In this document: positions 9,792 through 19,078 of the stretch, piece by piece
How positions within the stretch are numbered: the stretch's first letter is position 1
How the letters are laid out: each line of letters starts with the position of its first letter
Position numbers and translations under genes: made by a program
Assembly (NCBI GenBank): GCA_047404195.1
Contig: JBDOIU010000008.1
Location: 1-64,000, forward strand
DNA length: 64,000 nucleotides
From: JAJRRL01 sp047404195
GTDB taxonomy: Bacteria; Pseudomonadota; Gammaproteobacteria; JAJRRL01
Direction of reading: 5' to 3'
Notes under the pieces: model-generated
What the model was told of the DNA's origin: nothing
Databases searched by the model: none
Seen by the model: only the letters and a program-made list of their open reading frames with translations

Positions 9792-12188
9792 ATGGCGGCA
9801 GGTGTCAGTATTAAAAATTATGCTAAGCAGCTTAACATGGAAGCGGATGTATTATTGAGCCGTTTACGTGACGCTGGAATTAATAAATCATCTCCAGATG
9901 ATGAGATTTCAATTAAAGATAAGTTGCGTTTGCGTGAGCATATGGCTAAGCGTTTTGGCAAGGGCGGTAAGTCCTCCATGGATAGTAAGCAAGCACGTGC
10001 GCGCACGGTGATGCGTGAAGAAGATGGTGTGTTAGTTAAGCGACGCGTCAGTGCAGAAGAAGATAATCCCACTGCTCAAAACAGCGTGCAGAATAAGCAG
10101 CCTATTGCACAGGTGGGTGTGCCTATTGATATGCATGCAAAGGTTGTGAGTGCTGAGGCTGAGCTTAACGTTGAGCCTGTTGAGCCGCAAGCAGCAGTCA
10201 CTGCGCCTGTGCAGACACCAGCGCAAGCGAATACTGTAGCTGTAGAAAAAACAGCACCAACCACGAGCAAAAAGACGTTCAGCAAAAAAGATCGTAAGTT
10301 TGAAGGAATGGCCAAGCGAGACCAAGGCTACCACGACAGATCATCTCGCTCAAAGAAGAAGCGCAAGAAGCCACTTCGAGAGGTGCCATCAACACTAGAG
10401 CAAGAGTTTGCCAAGCCCACACAACCTATCGTGCGTGAGGTCATGTTAGCGCCAGGTGCGATCACTATTGCTGACTTAGCACAGAAAATGTCTGTGAAGG
10501 GTGTTGAAGTGATTAAAGCCATGATGGGCATGGGCATGATGATGACCATTAACCAATCAGTTGATCAAGAGACCGCTGCTATTGTTGTGGAAGAGATGGG
10601 ACATAAAGCTAAGATTGTGCATGAAAATGCGCGTGAGATTGCTTTCTTGGATGAGTTTAATGCCATAGCGGGTGAAACTGTTAAGCGTGCACCTGTAGTA
10701 ACGATCATGGGGCATGTTGATCATGGTAAGACCTCATTGTTAGATACCATTCGTACAAGTAAGGTAACCAGTGGTGAGGCTGGTGGTATCACGCAGCATA
10801 TTGGTGCCTACCATGTTTCAATGGAGCGCGGTTCGATTACTTTTCTAGACACACCGGGTCATGAAGCTTTTACTGCTATGCGTGCACGTGGAACCCAGGT
10901 GACAGATATTGTTATTTTAGTTGTTGCTGCAGATGATGGTGTCAAACCACAAACAGTCGAAGCCATTCAGCATGCTCGTGCTGCTGAGGTGCCGATCGTG
11001 GTTGCTATTAACAAGATTGATAAGCCCGAAATTGATTTAGAGCGTGTGCGAAGTGAGCTCGCGCAGCATGAAGTGGTTTCAGAAGATTGGGGCGGCGATA
11101 CAATTTTCCAACCTATTTCTGCAAAAACCGGCCAAGGCATCGATGACCTACTAGACTCTGTGCTATTGCAATCTGAAGTTTTAGAGCTGAAAGCAAAGCT
11201 GACGGGTCCAGGACGTGGGCGCGTTATCGAATCGAGATTAGATCGTGGTAGGGGCCCAGTTGCAACAGTTTTGGTCACAGCCGGTACTGTTACTAAAGGT
11301 GATATTTTGTTGGCAGGCACTCAGTTTGGTCGTGTGCGTGCCATGATTGGTGATCATGGACAGCAATGTCAAGATGCTGGACCGTCTATTCCGGTAGAGG
11401 TTTTAGGCCTTTCAGGTGTGCCAGCTGTTGGTGACGAAGTATTCTGTGTTGCTGATGAACGTAAAGCACGAGAAATGGCTTCATTTCGACAAACTCGTCA
11501 ACGCGAAGACCGAATGGCTAGGCAGCGAACCATGAAAATGGAGCGCATCAAAGATCAGTTTGGTAAAGATGAGCAGGTTTGTTTGAATGTTGTCTTGAAA
11601 GCAGATGTGCTTGGATCGCTAGAAGCGATTGTTTCTGCATTGGAGAAGCTCACAACCGACGCAGTGCGAGTGAGTATTGTTTCCAGTGGTGTGGGTGCGC
11701 TCACAGAGTCAGATGCTAACCTTGCCATGGCTTCATCAGCTGTCATGATTGGTTTTAATGTGCGTGCGGATGCGACATCTCGTCAAATGGCGCAGCGTGA
11801 AGGTATTGATTTGCGTTACTATAGCGTGATTTATGACTTAATAGATGCTATTAGGGCAGCGATGACTGGGTTATTGGCACCGACATTTGAAGAGAAGATT
11901 GTTGGTATTGCAAAAGTACGCGAAGTCTTCAGGTCTTCAAAGTTGGGTGCAATTGCTGGTTGCCTGGTAGAAGAAGGTGCGGTGAAATCGAAGAACCCAA
12001 TCCGTGTATTGCGACAAAATGTGGTGATTTACGAAGGTGCTTTAGAGTCTCTGCGACGTCATAAAGATGATGTTAATGAAGTGAAAAGTGGTACTGAATG
12101 TGGTATCGGTGTGAAGAACTATAATGATGTGCAGGTTGGTGATCAGATCGAAGTATATGAGGTTGTTGAGGTTAGGCCACAACTTTAG
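9792..12188 (+). CDS. infB: Translation initiation factor IF-2
   Basis: GTPase that brings fMet-tRNA to the 30S subunit and drives subunit joining. Domains seen: N-terminal IF2_N helix bundle (SIKNYAKQLNMEADVLLSRL), a long charged low-complexity linker (about 50-190), a second IF2_N copy, then the GTPase with G1 GHVDHGKT at about 307, G3 DTPGHEAF and G4 NKID, and the C-terminal fMet-binding domain. A TTG at 9786 is in frame, but ATG 9792 sits at better distance from GAGAGGG (9778-9784). Length 798 residues is normal for a gammaproteobacterium. Confidence 0.96.
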   Translation: MAAGVSIKNYAKQLNMEADVLLSRLRDAGINKSSPDDEISIKDKLRLREHMAKRFGKGGKSSMDSKQARARTVMREEDGVLVKRRVSAEEDNPTAQNSVQNKQPIAQVGVPIDMHAKVVSAEAELNVEPVEPQAAVTAPVQTPAQANTVAVEKTAPTTSKKTFSKKDRKFEGMAKRDQGYHDRSSRSKKKRKKPLREVPSTLEQEFAKPTQPIVREVMLAPGAITIADLAQKMSVKGVEVIKAMMGMGMMMTINQSVDQETAAIVVEEMGHKAKIVHENAREIAFLDEFNAIAGETVKRAPVVTIMGHVDHGKTSLLDTIRTSKVTSGEAGGITQHIGAYHVSMERGSITFLDTPGHEAFTAMRARGTQVTDIVILVVAADDGVKPQTVEAIQHARAAEVPIVVAINKIDKPEIDLERVRSELAQHEVVSEDWGGDTIFQPISAKTGQGIDDLLDSVLLQSEVLELKAKLTGPGRGRVIESRLDRGRGPVATVLVTAGTVTKGDILLAGTQFGRVRAMIGDHGQQCQDAGPSIPVEVLGLSGVPAVGDEVFCVADERKAREMASFRQTRQREDRMARQRTMKMERIKDQFGKDEQVCLNVVLKADVLGSLEAIVSALEKLTTDAVRVSIVSSGVGALTESDANLAMASSAVMIGFNVRADATSRQMAQREGIDLRYYSVIYDLIDAIRAAMTGLLAPTFEEKIVGIAKVREVFRSSKLGAIAGCLVEEGAVKSKNPIRVLRQNVVIYEGALESLRRHKDDVNEVKSGTECGIGVKNYNDVQVGDQIEVYEVVEVRPQL

Positions 12189-12221
12189 TGTTGGGGTGAG
12201 AAGTATAGGAAGGGGAGTAAT

Positions 12222-12572
12222 ATGGCATCTAGAAAAAGAGTGAACCAATTAGCATCGGTGATTTATCGTCATTTGGTGAAGATCATTCAGCGTTCGTTAT
12301 CAGACCCAAGGTTGCGATCATTGAGCATTACAGAAGTACAAATGACTTTAGACATGCGCACAGCGAAGGTTTATTTCACCTTGATTGATCCAGCGCATTG
12401 CCCGGCAGAGGCCAGTAAGGCGTTAGAATCAGCGCGGTCATATTTGCGCAAGCAGCTGAGTGTACAGACTGAGTTAAGATTCGTGCCAGTGCTACACTTT
12501 GCATATGACAGCAGTATTGCACATGGTGCTAAAATGACAGCCCTGTTGCAAGAGCAAGAAGCTATCGTGTAA
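12222..12572 (+). CDS. rbfA: 30S ribosome-binding factor RbfA
   Basis: KH-fold protein that helps mature the 5' end of 16S rRNA in the small subunit; 116 residues. Landmarks are the basic N-terminus (ASRKRVNQLASVIYRHL), SDPRLRSLSITEV near 26 and the helix ALESARSYLRKQLS near 67. AAGGGGAG precedes the ATG. It lies between infB and truB as in nearly all gammaproteobacteria. Confidence 0.95.
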   Translation: MASRKRVNQLASVIYRHLVKIIQRSLSDPRLRSLSITEVQMTLDMRTAKVYFTLIDPAHCPAEASKALESARSYLRKQLSVQTELRFVPVLHFAYDSSIAHGAKMTALLQEQEAIV

Positions 12573-12604
12573 GCTGCAGGTAATCGACCATCAGTGGGAC
12601 TCTC

Positions 12605-13549
12605 ATGCGCCAACAGTCACAAAGACGAGATCTAACAGGGCTTTTTCTCTTGGATAAGCCTGTAGGGGTTTCTTCAAATATTGCCGTACAAATTTGTAAG
12701 CGCCTATTCCGAGCAAAGAAGGCCGGACATGGTGGTTGTTTAGATCCATTAGCCAGTGGTGTATTGCCCATTTATTTTGGTCAAGCAACAAAATTCTCAC
12801 ACTATGGGCTGTCGGCTGAGAAGCATTATCGTGTCACAGCATGCCTGGGTCGAACCACGACAACGGGTGATGCTGAAGGTGATGTTGTTTCTGAATCGCC
12901 AGTGCCTGATTGTTCTCTTGCAGATTTGGAGTCCATCTGTCATTCGTTTTTGGGTGATAGTATGCAGGTGCCCCCAATGTATTCTGCTTTGAAGCATAAA
13001 GGCCAGCCATTATACAAGTTAGCTCGGCAAGGCAAAGAAATTGAGCGCCAGCCACGTGCAATTACCATTCATGCGCTTCACTTGGTTGGGAGGCAGAATA
13101 ATGAGATTATTTTAGATGTACATTGCTCAAAAGGAACTTATATTCGTAGCTTGGTTGAAGATATTGGTCGTAAAATAGGATGTGGTGCAACAGTGACACA
13201 ATTACAGCGCACGCGTTCAGGGCAATTCGGCTTGGCAGCAACCATAGGATTGGATGCGTGTCGTCACTGTGTAAATACTGGTAAAAGAGCATGGTTGGAT
13301 CGATTGGTATTGCCAACATGTACGGCTGTTTCAACATTACCCCGTTGTGTTTTATCACATTCAGATGCAAAGCGTTTTTTACATGGTCAGCATGTGGTTG
13401 CGGCTTTTGATGTGCCTTTGGATGTATCTGTTGCAGTTTTTGCAGAGGCAGATATTTTTTTGGGTGTGGCAGAATTGAAAGTTGGGCACCGATTGGTGCC
13501 CAAACGTGTTATGCAGCAAGACTTGTCATTGTTACAAGCACTGATTTAA
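12605..13549 (+). CDS. truB: tRNA pseudouridine-55 synthase TruB
   Basis: Makes pseudouridine 55 in the T-loop of tRNAs. Catalytic aspartate is D47 in GHGGCLDPLASGVLP; most relatives read GHTGTLDPLATG, so the flanking threonines are replaced here while the Asp and fold motif are kept. Also seen are LLDKPVGVSSN near 15 and the RLRT-like QLQRTRSGQFGL motif near 198. The C-terminal PUA-like part is present; total 314 residues. The ribosome site is weak. The 3' end meets the next gene tail to tail with a few bases of overlap. Confidence 0.94.
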   Translation: MRQQSQRRDLTGLFLLDKPVGVSSNIAVQICKRLFRAKKAGHGGCLDPLASGVLPIYFGQATKFSHYGLSAEKHYRVTACLGRTTTTGDAEGDVVSESPVPDCSLADLESICHSFLGDSMQVPPMYSALKHKGQPLYKLARQGKEIERQPRAITIHALHLVGRQNNEIILDVHCSKGTYIRSLVEDIGRKIGCGATVTQLQRTRSGQFGLAATIGLDACRHCVNTGKRAWLDRLVLPTCTAVSTLPRCVLSHSDAKRFLHGQHVVAAFDVPLDVSVAVFAEADIFLGVAELKVGHRLVPKRVMQQDLSLLQALI

Positions 13550-14082
13550 TCTTTTTTACCTGCATCAGCGGCTGGTTTATCAGCTGCTTTCTTTGTGGCT
13601 TTCTTGGCGCCGCCGATCCCAACTTGTGATAGCAGGTTGGTGGCAGTCAATAGTTCATAGCACAATAAAATGGGCATCATGCTGATTTCTTTCAATGTTG
13701 CCATGATGTCGAAGGATTGTTTTTTCTTCCCCTGCCATGCTTGAATGCCAAAACCTACAGCTAAGAATATGATACACAGCAGCATGCCGCTTTGGCTGGG
13801 TGCTGGGTAAGCAATGAAGTGAGCGATTATGCTACCAACTGCCATCATAACCGCTGTGGCAATGGCGAGTCGCATGTGTGTTGGCATATAGACCAGTATG
13901 CACGCGAGTGTGAGAATCCAGCTAAAGCTGATGTAATGTGTTTTCCCTAATGAGACGCTGAACCAGCTGAATAAGATTAAGACGCCTAAAATGAGAGCAG
14001 CGCTCTTGATGAGGCTGAACAGCTTATTGCTACCAGTAAATTGCGACTTATGCAGCGTTTGTAGTGATTTAAGTGTGCACAT
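13546..14082 (-). CDS. Unknown multi-pass membrane protein with Lys/Ala-rich tail
   Basis: I do not recognise this 178-residue protein. It has about four hydrophobic segments (roughly 25-48, 50-66, 72-95, 100-113), then a conserved-looking amphipathic stretch, and ends in a repetitive Lys/Ala/Asp tail (KKATKKAADKPAADAGKKD) likely to lie in the cytoplasm. AAGGAC lies before the ATG. Size and four short helices recall small DUF962/Mpo1-type membrane proteins, but I cannot confirm their key histidines, so this is only a suggestion. It is read towards truB and overlaps its stop. Confidence 0.7.
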   Translation of the reverse strand: MCTLKSLQTLHKSQFTGSNKLFSLIKSAALILGVLILFSWFSVSLGKTHYISFSWILTLACILVYMPTHMRLAIATAVMMAVGSIIAHFIAYPAPSQSGMLLCIIFLAVGFGIQAWQGKKKQSFDIMATLKEISMMPILLCYELLTATNLLSQVGIGGAKKATKKAADKPAADAGKKD

Positions 14083-14165
14083 ATTTTGTCCTTAATGTTG
14101 GGTGTGGGGGCGGCACAGAGTGCTTTATATGATTATAGCTGTCTTTTGGCAAATTCGCAGGCCAG

Positions 14166-14195
14166 TTGGTGGATCATGGTCGAGGGATGTATAAT
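14166..14195 (+). promoter_or_regulatory. Promoter of the 17-kDa-antigen-like lipoprotein
   Basis: TTGGTG at 14166-14171, 18-base spacer, perfect TATAAT at 14190-14195, 52 bases before the ATG. Good consensus match. Confidence 0.65.
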
Positions 14196-14247
14196 ACAAG
14201 TAGGCATGCTCAAAAAGCACGCAAAATCAATTTGATAGGAGGATTTA

Positions 14248-14709
14248 ATGCATAAATTAGCAGCATTGGCTTTAGCTGGCGGGGTGATTTTAGGCACCAG
14301 TACATTATCTGGGTGTGAGCCGGGCAATAATACTGCCGGCGCAACAGTCACCGGCGCTGCCGCGGGTGGTTTGTTGGGCGCGGCTTTGTTTCGTGGTAAT
14401 AGTGCTTGGATTGGTGTCGCTGGTGGTGCAATTTTGGGCGGCATGTTGGGAAACCGTGTTGGTCAATATATGGACCGACAAGATGAAGCAAATATGCGCC
14501 ATGCTGTGACCAGTTTGCCAGTTGGTGAAGAAGCCAGGTGGACAAATGCTAAAAATGTTACCTATGTGGTGCGGCCAGTGCGTGTATATCGTGCTCATAA
14601 GCGCTATTGTCGTGAATATACAACGCGCGTTAATATCGGTGGACGCTGGCAAAGTGCACATGGTACAGCCTGTCGTATGCCAGATGGTAGCTGGAAGATT
14701 AAAAAATAA
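14248..14709 (+). CDS. Glycine-zipper outer-membrane lipoprotein (17 kDa surface antigen type)
   Basis: Predicted lipoprotein of 153 residues. The signal peptide ends in lipobox LSGC with the acylated Cys at 23. Next is a glycine-zipper segment (about 30-70, GAAAGGLLGAALF...GVAGGAILGGMLGN) of the type that inserts in membranes. The C-terminal block has YCREYTTRVNIGGR and GTACRMPDGSWKI, which is the signature ending of the rickettsial 17-kDa antigen family. AGGAGG lies before the ATG. It is monocistronic: own promoter before, own terminator after. The cellular function of the family is not settled. Confidence 0.85.
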   Translation: MHKLAALALAGGVILGTSTLSGCEPGNNTAGATVTGAAAGGLLGAALFRGNSAWIGVAGGAILGGMLGNRVGQYMDRQDEANMRHAVTSLPVGEEARWTNAKNVTYVVRPVRVYRAHKRYCREYTTRVNIGGRWQSAHGTACRMPDGSWKIKK

Positions 14710-14725
14710 GCGACGATCAGTGCAA

Positions 14726-14749
14726 AAGCCACCTGCGGGTGGTTTTTTT
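14726..14749 (+). terminator. Intrinsic terminator after the lipoprotein gene
   Basis: GCCACC-TGCG-GGTGGT hairpin followed by a run of T, 17 bases after the stop codon. Confidence 0.85.
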
Positions 14750-14792
14750 GTGTCTTTAAGTGATGGTTGGCAGCAATATACTGCGTGAATGC

Positions 14793-14821
14793 TTGCTGAA
14801 ACGCTGACAATTTTGTACCAT
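14793..14821 (+). promoter_or_regulatory. Possible hemB promoter
   Basis: TTGCTG at 14793-14798, 17 bases, TACCAT at 14816-14821. A moderate match, placed 60 bases before the chosen hemB start and just after a terminator, where a new promoter is needed. Confidence 0.35.
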
Positions 14822-14880
14822 AAGGATAGTTTTTTAACACAACTGGGTGCGTTATGGTACAAATGAAGAGGGCTGACAAT

Positions 14881-15867
14881 ATGGGTTTTCCGAGTCAAGA
14901 TAGACACCGCCGTTTACGCCGAACACCCGAGATTCGAAGGTTGTTAGTGGAAACACATTTGTCTGTAGATGATTTCATCGCGCCATTATTCATTCAAGAA
15001 GATATTACCGCTGCAGTTGATATTCATGCATTGCCGGGTCAAAAGCGCTGGCCAATCAATCAGGTTGCTACTGAAGTACAGCGTCTACAATCACTGGGTC
15101 TTTCCGCTGTGTTATTGTTTGGTTTACCATCGACTAAAAATGCCTGTGGTACATCTGCCATGGGTGCACAGTCTGTTGTTGCGCAAGCGATTATGCGTAT
15201 CAAAAAAGAGGCGCCGGATTGTTTTGTGATTGCTGATTTATGTTTTTGTGAGTACACAGATCACGGGCACTGTGGTGTGCTAGATGACAGTGGTTCGGTT
15301 GATAACGATGCGACATTACCTTTGCTGGCGCAGCAGGCAGTTGATTTAGCGCTGGCTGGCGCAGACATGGTTGCCCCAAGTGGCATGTTAGATGGTATGG
15401 TGACAGTGATAAGGCGTGCGTTAGATGCAGCAGGGCAAACTCAATGTGGCATCATGAGTTATGCTGTGAAATATGCCTCTGCTTTTTATGGTCCATTTCG
15501 AGAGGCAGCGGGTGGCTCACCAGGTTTTGGTGATCGCAAGAATCATCAAATGGATATTGCTAATGTTCAAGAAGCAATACGTGAAGCACGCAGTGATGCT
15601 GCACAGTCTGCAGATATCTTAATGGTTAAGCCAGCAGGCACTTATTTAGATGTGATTCAGCGCGTCAAATCTGACTTGCCGCATTGTCCATTGGCGGCAT
15701 ATCAAGTGAGTGGTGAGTATGCCATGTTATATGCAGCAGCTCAGCAAGGTGTATTAACACTAGAAGAGGCAATGCTGGAAAGTTTATTGGCCATTAAGCG
15801 GGCGGGTGCTGATTTGATTATCAGTTATTATGCGGCCGAGTACGCAAAATTAGTGAATCGATCTTAA
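14881..15867 (+). CDS. hemB: Delta-aminolevulinic acid dehydratase (porphobilinogen synthase)
   Basis: Joins two 5-aminolevulinate molecules into porphobilinogen in heme synthesis. The 328-residue protein begins in the usual way (FPSQDRHRRLRRTPEIR). It has the metal-site cysteines C121, C123 and C131 in LCFCEYTDHGHCG, a Lys in MSYAVKYASAFYGPF and the Schiff-base Lys in MVKPAGTYLD. ATGs at 14854 and 14863 are in frame, but only the ATG at 14881 has a ribosome site (GAGGG at 14868-14872). The three cysteines suggest a zinc-dependent type. radA follows after 13 bases and may be co-transcribed. Confidence 0.95.
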   Translation: MGFPSQDRHRRLRRTPEIRRLLVETHLSVDDFIAPLFIQEDITAAVDIHALPGQKRWPINQVATEVQRLQSLGLSAVLLFGLPSTKNACGTSAMGAQSVVAQAIMRIKKEAPDCFVIADLCFCEYTDHGHCGVLDDSGSVDNDATLPLLAQQAVDLALAGADMVAPSGMLDGMVTVIRRALDAAGQTQCGIMSYAVKYASAFYGPFREAAGGSPGFGDRKNHQMDIANVQEAIREARSDAAQSADILMVKPAGTYLDVIQRVKSDLPHCPLAAYQVSGEYAMLYAAAQQGVLTLEEAMLESLLAIKRAGADLIISYYAAEYAKLVNRS

Positions 15868-15880
15868 AGGGGAATCAAGG

Positions 15881-17251
15881 ATGACAACAAAAACCAAACG
15901 TAAAAATAAGCAAGCCAATTTTGTTTGTTCAGAGTGCGGGAACACTGTGCCACAATGGCAGGGTCAATGCCCAGCATGTCACGCCTATAATAGTATTGTC
16001 GAATTTAAAGAGGCTAAGGTCGCACCGTTGCGACAGTCCGGGTATGCCGGTGAGCAGGCTGTATTGACTGCATTGGCAGATGTTTCTTTTGCTAAAAAAA
16101 CGCGTTTGCAGACGGGTATCAGCGAGTTTGATCATGTATTGGGCGGTGGTTTAGTCAGTGATTCGGTTGTATTGATTGGTGGTGATCCCGGTATTGGTAA
16201 ATCAACGTTATTGTTGCAAGTGACAGGTGCGCTTGCGAATAATTTATCAGTGATGTATGTCACGGGTGAGGAGTCATTGCAGCAAGTGGCTATGCGCGCT
16301 CAAAGACTTGGCTTGTCAAAAGTGAACTTACCTTTGTTGGCTGAGACACGTGTGGAAGCCATTTTGGCACAAGCCATGCAGCTTAAGCCAAATGTGATTG
16401 TGATTGATTCAGTACAAACTATGTGGACAGAGGCACTCACTGCAGCACCAGGTTCAGTGAGTCAGGTTCGTGAAAGTACCGCGAAGTTACTACACTATGC
16501 AAAGTCTGTTGGTGTGGCTGTATTTTTGGTTGGGCATGTCACTAAGGAAGGTGCGATTGCAGGACCACGTGTTTTGGAGCATATGGTTGATGTGGTGTTG
16601 TATTTTGAAGGGCAGAGTGATCAACGTTTTCGTGTTATTCGTGGTGTAAAAAACCGCTTTGGCTCAGTCAATGAGTTAGGCTTATTTGCGATGACTGACA
16701 AGGGTTTACGTGAAGTGAGCAATCCGTCAGCTATCTTTCTATCACACGCCACAGAAGACATGCCTGGTGCGGCTACCATGGTAACCTGGGAGGGTTCTCG
16801 ACCCTTGCTGGTTGAGGTGCAGGCTTTGGTTGATACATCACACGGTGGGCAAGCGCGACGGGTGACTGTTGGTTTAGAGCAAAATAGACTATCCATGTTA
16901 TTGGCTATTTTGCATCGTCATGGTGGTGTTGCTACATACGACCAGGATGTTTTTGTGAATGTTGTGGGTGGTTTGCGCGTATTAGAGACTGGCGCTGATT
17001 TGGCGTTGTTAATGGCGGTTAAATCCAGTTTGAGTAATCAGGTGCTTCCCAGTGATTGCGTGATATTTGGCGAAGTCGGTTTAGCAGGTGAGCTCAGGCC
17101 AGTCCCGGGTGGGCAAGAGCGTATTCGTGAGGCGGCAAAACATGGCTTTAAGCGTGCGATAGTGCCTTATGCAAACGCACCCAAACAGGCACTTCCAGGC
17201 TTTGAAGTGCATGCGTTGAGGCAACTTTCAGAGGTGCTCGCATTACTTTAA
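15881..17251 (+). CDS. radA: DNA repair protein RadA (Sms)
   Basis: RecA-like ATPase/helicase that extends branches during recombinational repair. Domains: N-terminal C4 zinc finger (C16, C19, C30, C33), RecA core with Walker A GGDPGIGKST at 100-109, the family-specific KNRFGS motif near 257, and a C-terminal Lon-protease-like domain without need for catalysis (about 285-456). Length 456 is standard. AAGGGG lies before the ATG. Confidence 0.96.
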   Translation: MTTKTKRKNKQANFVCSECGNTVPQWQGQCPACHAYNSIVEFKEAKVAPLRQSGYAGEQAVLTALADVSFAKKTRLQTGISEFDHVLGGGLVSDSVVLIGGDPGIGKSTLLLQVTGALANNLSVMYVTGEESLQQVAMRAQRLGLSKVNLPLLAETRVEAILAQAMQLKPNVIVIDSVQTMWTEALTAAPGSVSQVRESTAKLLHYAKSVGVAVFLVGHVTKEGAIAGPRVLEHMVDVVLYFEGQSDQRFRVIRGVKNRFGSVNELGLFAMTDKGLREVSNPSAIFLSHATEDMPGAATMVTWEGSRPLLVEVQALVDTSHGGQARRVTVGLEQNRLSMLLAILHRHGGVATYDQDVFVNVVGGLRVLETGADLALLMAVKSSLSNQVLPSDCVIFGEVGLAGELRPVPGGQERIREAAKHGFKRAIVPYANAPKQALPGFEVHALRQLSEVLALL

Positions 17252-17327
17252 TGGGTTTATGGGATGGTAAAAGTCGGCATTTTTGATTACACTGTGCTCT
17301 CGTTATTTATGATGTGGAGGTGAAAGA

Positions 17328-18602
17328 ATGGTCACCATTGAATCAGTATTGTCATTTGATGAAGCATTATCACATGCTTGTGAGCAAGAGCGTGCGCGCC
17401 AAGAGGCGCACATTGAGCTCATTGCCTCTGAAAACTATGCTTCTCCACGCGTGATGGCGTTACAAGGCTCTGTTTTAACGAATAAATATGCAGAAGGCTA
17501 TCCAGGTAAGCGTTATTATGGTGGTTGTGAGTTTGTTGACCAGGTGGAGCGGTTGGCAATGGCACGTGCTTGTGAGTTGTTTTCTGCTGAGTACGCCAAT
17601 GTTCAGCCACATTCTGGGTCTCAGGCAAATGCAGTGGTTTATCAAGCGATACTACAGCCTGGTGATACTATTTTGGCAATGGATCTACCCAGCGGTGGTC
17701 ACTTAACACACGGCTCATCAGTCAATTTTTCAGGCAAGTTATACAACGCAGTACATTATGGCTTAGATGATGCAGGGCAAATTGATTATGAGCAGGTGGC
17801 TGAGCTTGCGCAAGCCCATCAACCCAAACTCATTGTGGCTGGTTTTTCAGCTTATTCATTGACAGTTGATTGGCAGCGCTTTCGGGACATTGCTGATTCT
17901 GTATCAGCGGTGTTGATGGTTGATATGGCGCATATATCAGGTTTGGTGGCAGGTGGCGTGATTGATTCACCGATCCCGTATGCTGATGTTGTAACCAGTA
18001 CGACGCATAAGACATTGCGCGGCCCTCGATCTGGTATTATTTTGGCTGGTAAGAAGACAGCGTTGTGTCGCGCCATTGATTCAGCTTTATTTCCAGGCAT
18101 GCAGGGCGGTCCACTGATGCATGTGATTGCTGCTAAGGCTATGTCATTTTATGAGGCGATGCAGCCTGGTTTTAAAGATTATCAGCTGCAAGTGCTGAAG
18201 AACGCTAACACAATGGTACAGGTATTGCAGTCACGTCATGTTGATATTGTGTCTGGTAGGACGGAGAATCACATGTTTACCATTGATTGTCGCGCCCATG
18301 ATTTGACGGGTAAAACAGCAGAAGCAGCGCTGGCACAAGTCAATATCACTGTGAATAAAAACATGGTGCCAAATGATCCGCAGTCGCCGTTTGTAACCAG
18401 CGGTATTCGCATTGGGACGCCGGCAGTGACCACACGTGGTTTTGCAGAGGCAGAAGTGACACAGCTGGCACATTGGATTGCTGATGTGCTGCAATCACCT
18501 GATGACAAAGAAAGGCTACTACAGATTCGTCAGGAAATTGCAGAGTTAACAGCACGTTTTCCAGTTTATCCACAGTCAGCTTGTCAAGCAGCAAGTGTTT
18601 AG
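17328..18602 (+). CDS. glyA: Serine hydroxymethyltransferase
   Basis: PLP enzyme that converts serine plus tetrahydrofolate to glycine plus 5,10-methylene-THF, the main one-carbon source. PLP-binding Lys is K228 in TSTTHKTLRGPRSG; substrate motifs LIASENYASP (31-40) and the YAEGYPGKRYYGG loop are present. GTGGAGGTG precedes the ATG at 17328. Length 424 is typical (417 in E. coli). The nrdR start follows directly, so glyA-nrdR-nusB probably form one transcript. Confidence 0.97.
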   Translation: MVTIESVLSFDEALSHACEQERARQEAHIELIASENYASPRVMALQGSVLTNKYAEGYPGKRYYGGCEFVDQVERLAMARACELFSAEYANVQPHSGSQANAVVYQAILQPGDTILAMDLPSGGHLTHGSSVNFSGKLYNAVHYGLDDAGQIDYEQVAELAQAHQPKLIVAGFSAYSLTVDWQRFRDIADSVSAVLMVDMAHISGLVAGGVIDSPIPYADVVTSTTHKTLRGPRSGIILAGKKTALCRAIDSALFPGMQGGPLMHVIAAKAMSFYEAMQPGFKDYQLQVLKNANTMVQVLQSRHVDIVSGRTENHMFTIDCRAHDLTGKTAEAALAQVNITVNKNMVPNDPQSPFVTSGIRIGTPAVTTRGFAEAEVTQLAHWIADVLQSPDDKERLLQIRQEIAELTARFPVYPQSACQAASV

Positions 18603-18610
18603 GAGGTCAA

Positions 18611-19069
18611 GTGCATTGTCCTTATTGTGAAGCAGATGAAACAAAAGTGATTGATTCACGTTTATCTGCAATGGGTACGCAGGTACGGCGTCGACGTGAA
18701 TGTGAGCAATGTTCAGCGCGATTTACTACTTATGAAGTGGTTGATTGTGTGATGCCACGCATCATCAAGCGTGATGGTACTCGTGTTGCATTTGATGAGT
18801 CAAAACTCAGAGAAGGCATCATGCGTGCCTTAGAAAAAAGGCCAGTCACAGCTGAGGCTGCTGAAGCAGCTATTCAGAAAATTCTCTTGCAATTACAGCA
18901 ACAAGGTGAGCGTGAAGTGGCTACTGAGGTAATTGGGGATTGGGTTATGGACTCCCTAAAGTCAATGGATCATGTGGCATATGTTCGGTTTGCATCGGTA
19001 TACAGACGCTTTCAGGATGTGAATGCTTTTCACGAAGCGATTAAACAGCTGATATCAACAGATGAATAA
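18611..19069 (+). CDS. nrdR: Transcriptional repressor NrdR
   Basis: Represses ribonucleotide reductase genes in answer to nucleotide levels. The GTG start at 18611 is chosen because AGGAGG stands at 18601-18606 and the protein then opens with MHCPYC, the standard NrdR beginning. The zinc ribbon uses C3, C6, C31, C34; an ATP-cone follows from about 49 (IKRDGTRVAFDESKLREGI). 152 residues, family-normal. An open frame runs further upstream into glyA but has no support. No NrdR box was found in this window. Confidence 0.95.
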   Translation: MHCPYCEADETKVIDSRLSAMGTQVRRRRECEQCSARFTTYEVVDCVMPRIIKRDGTRVAFDESKLREGIMRALEKRPVTAEAAEAAIQKILLQLQQQGEREVATEVIGDWVMDSLKSMDHVAYVRFASVYRRFQDVNAFHEAIKQLISTDE

Positions 19070-19078
19070 GAGGGTGCT

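Noticed and set aside
18581..18610. TTG start of nrdR inside glyA
   Set aside because: AGGAGG and the typical MHCPYC opening place the start at the GTG 18611.
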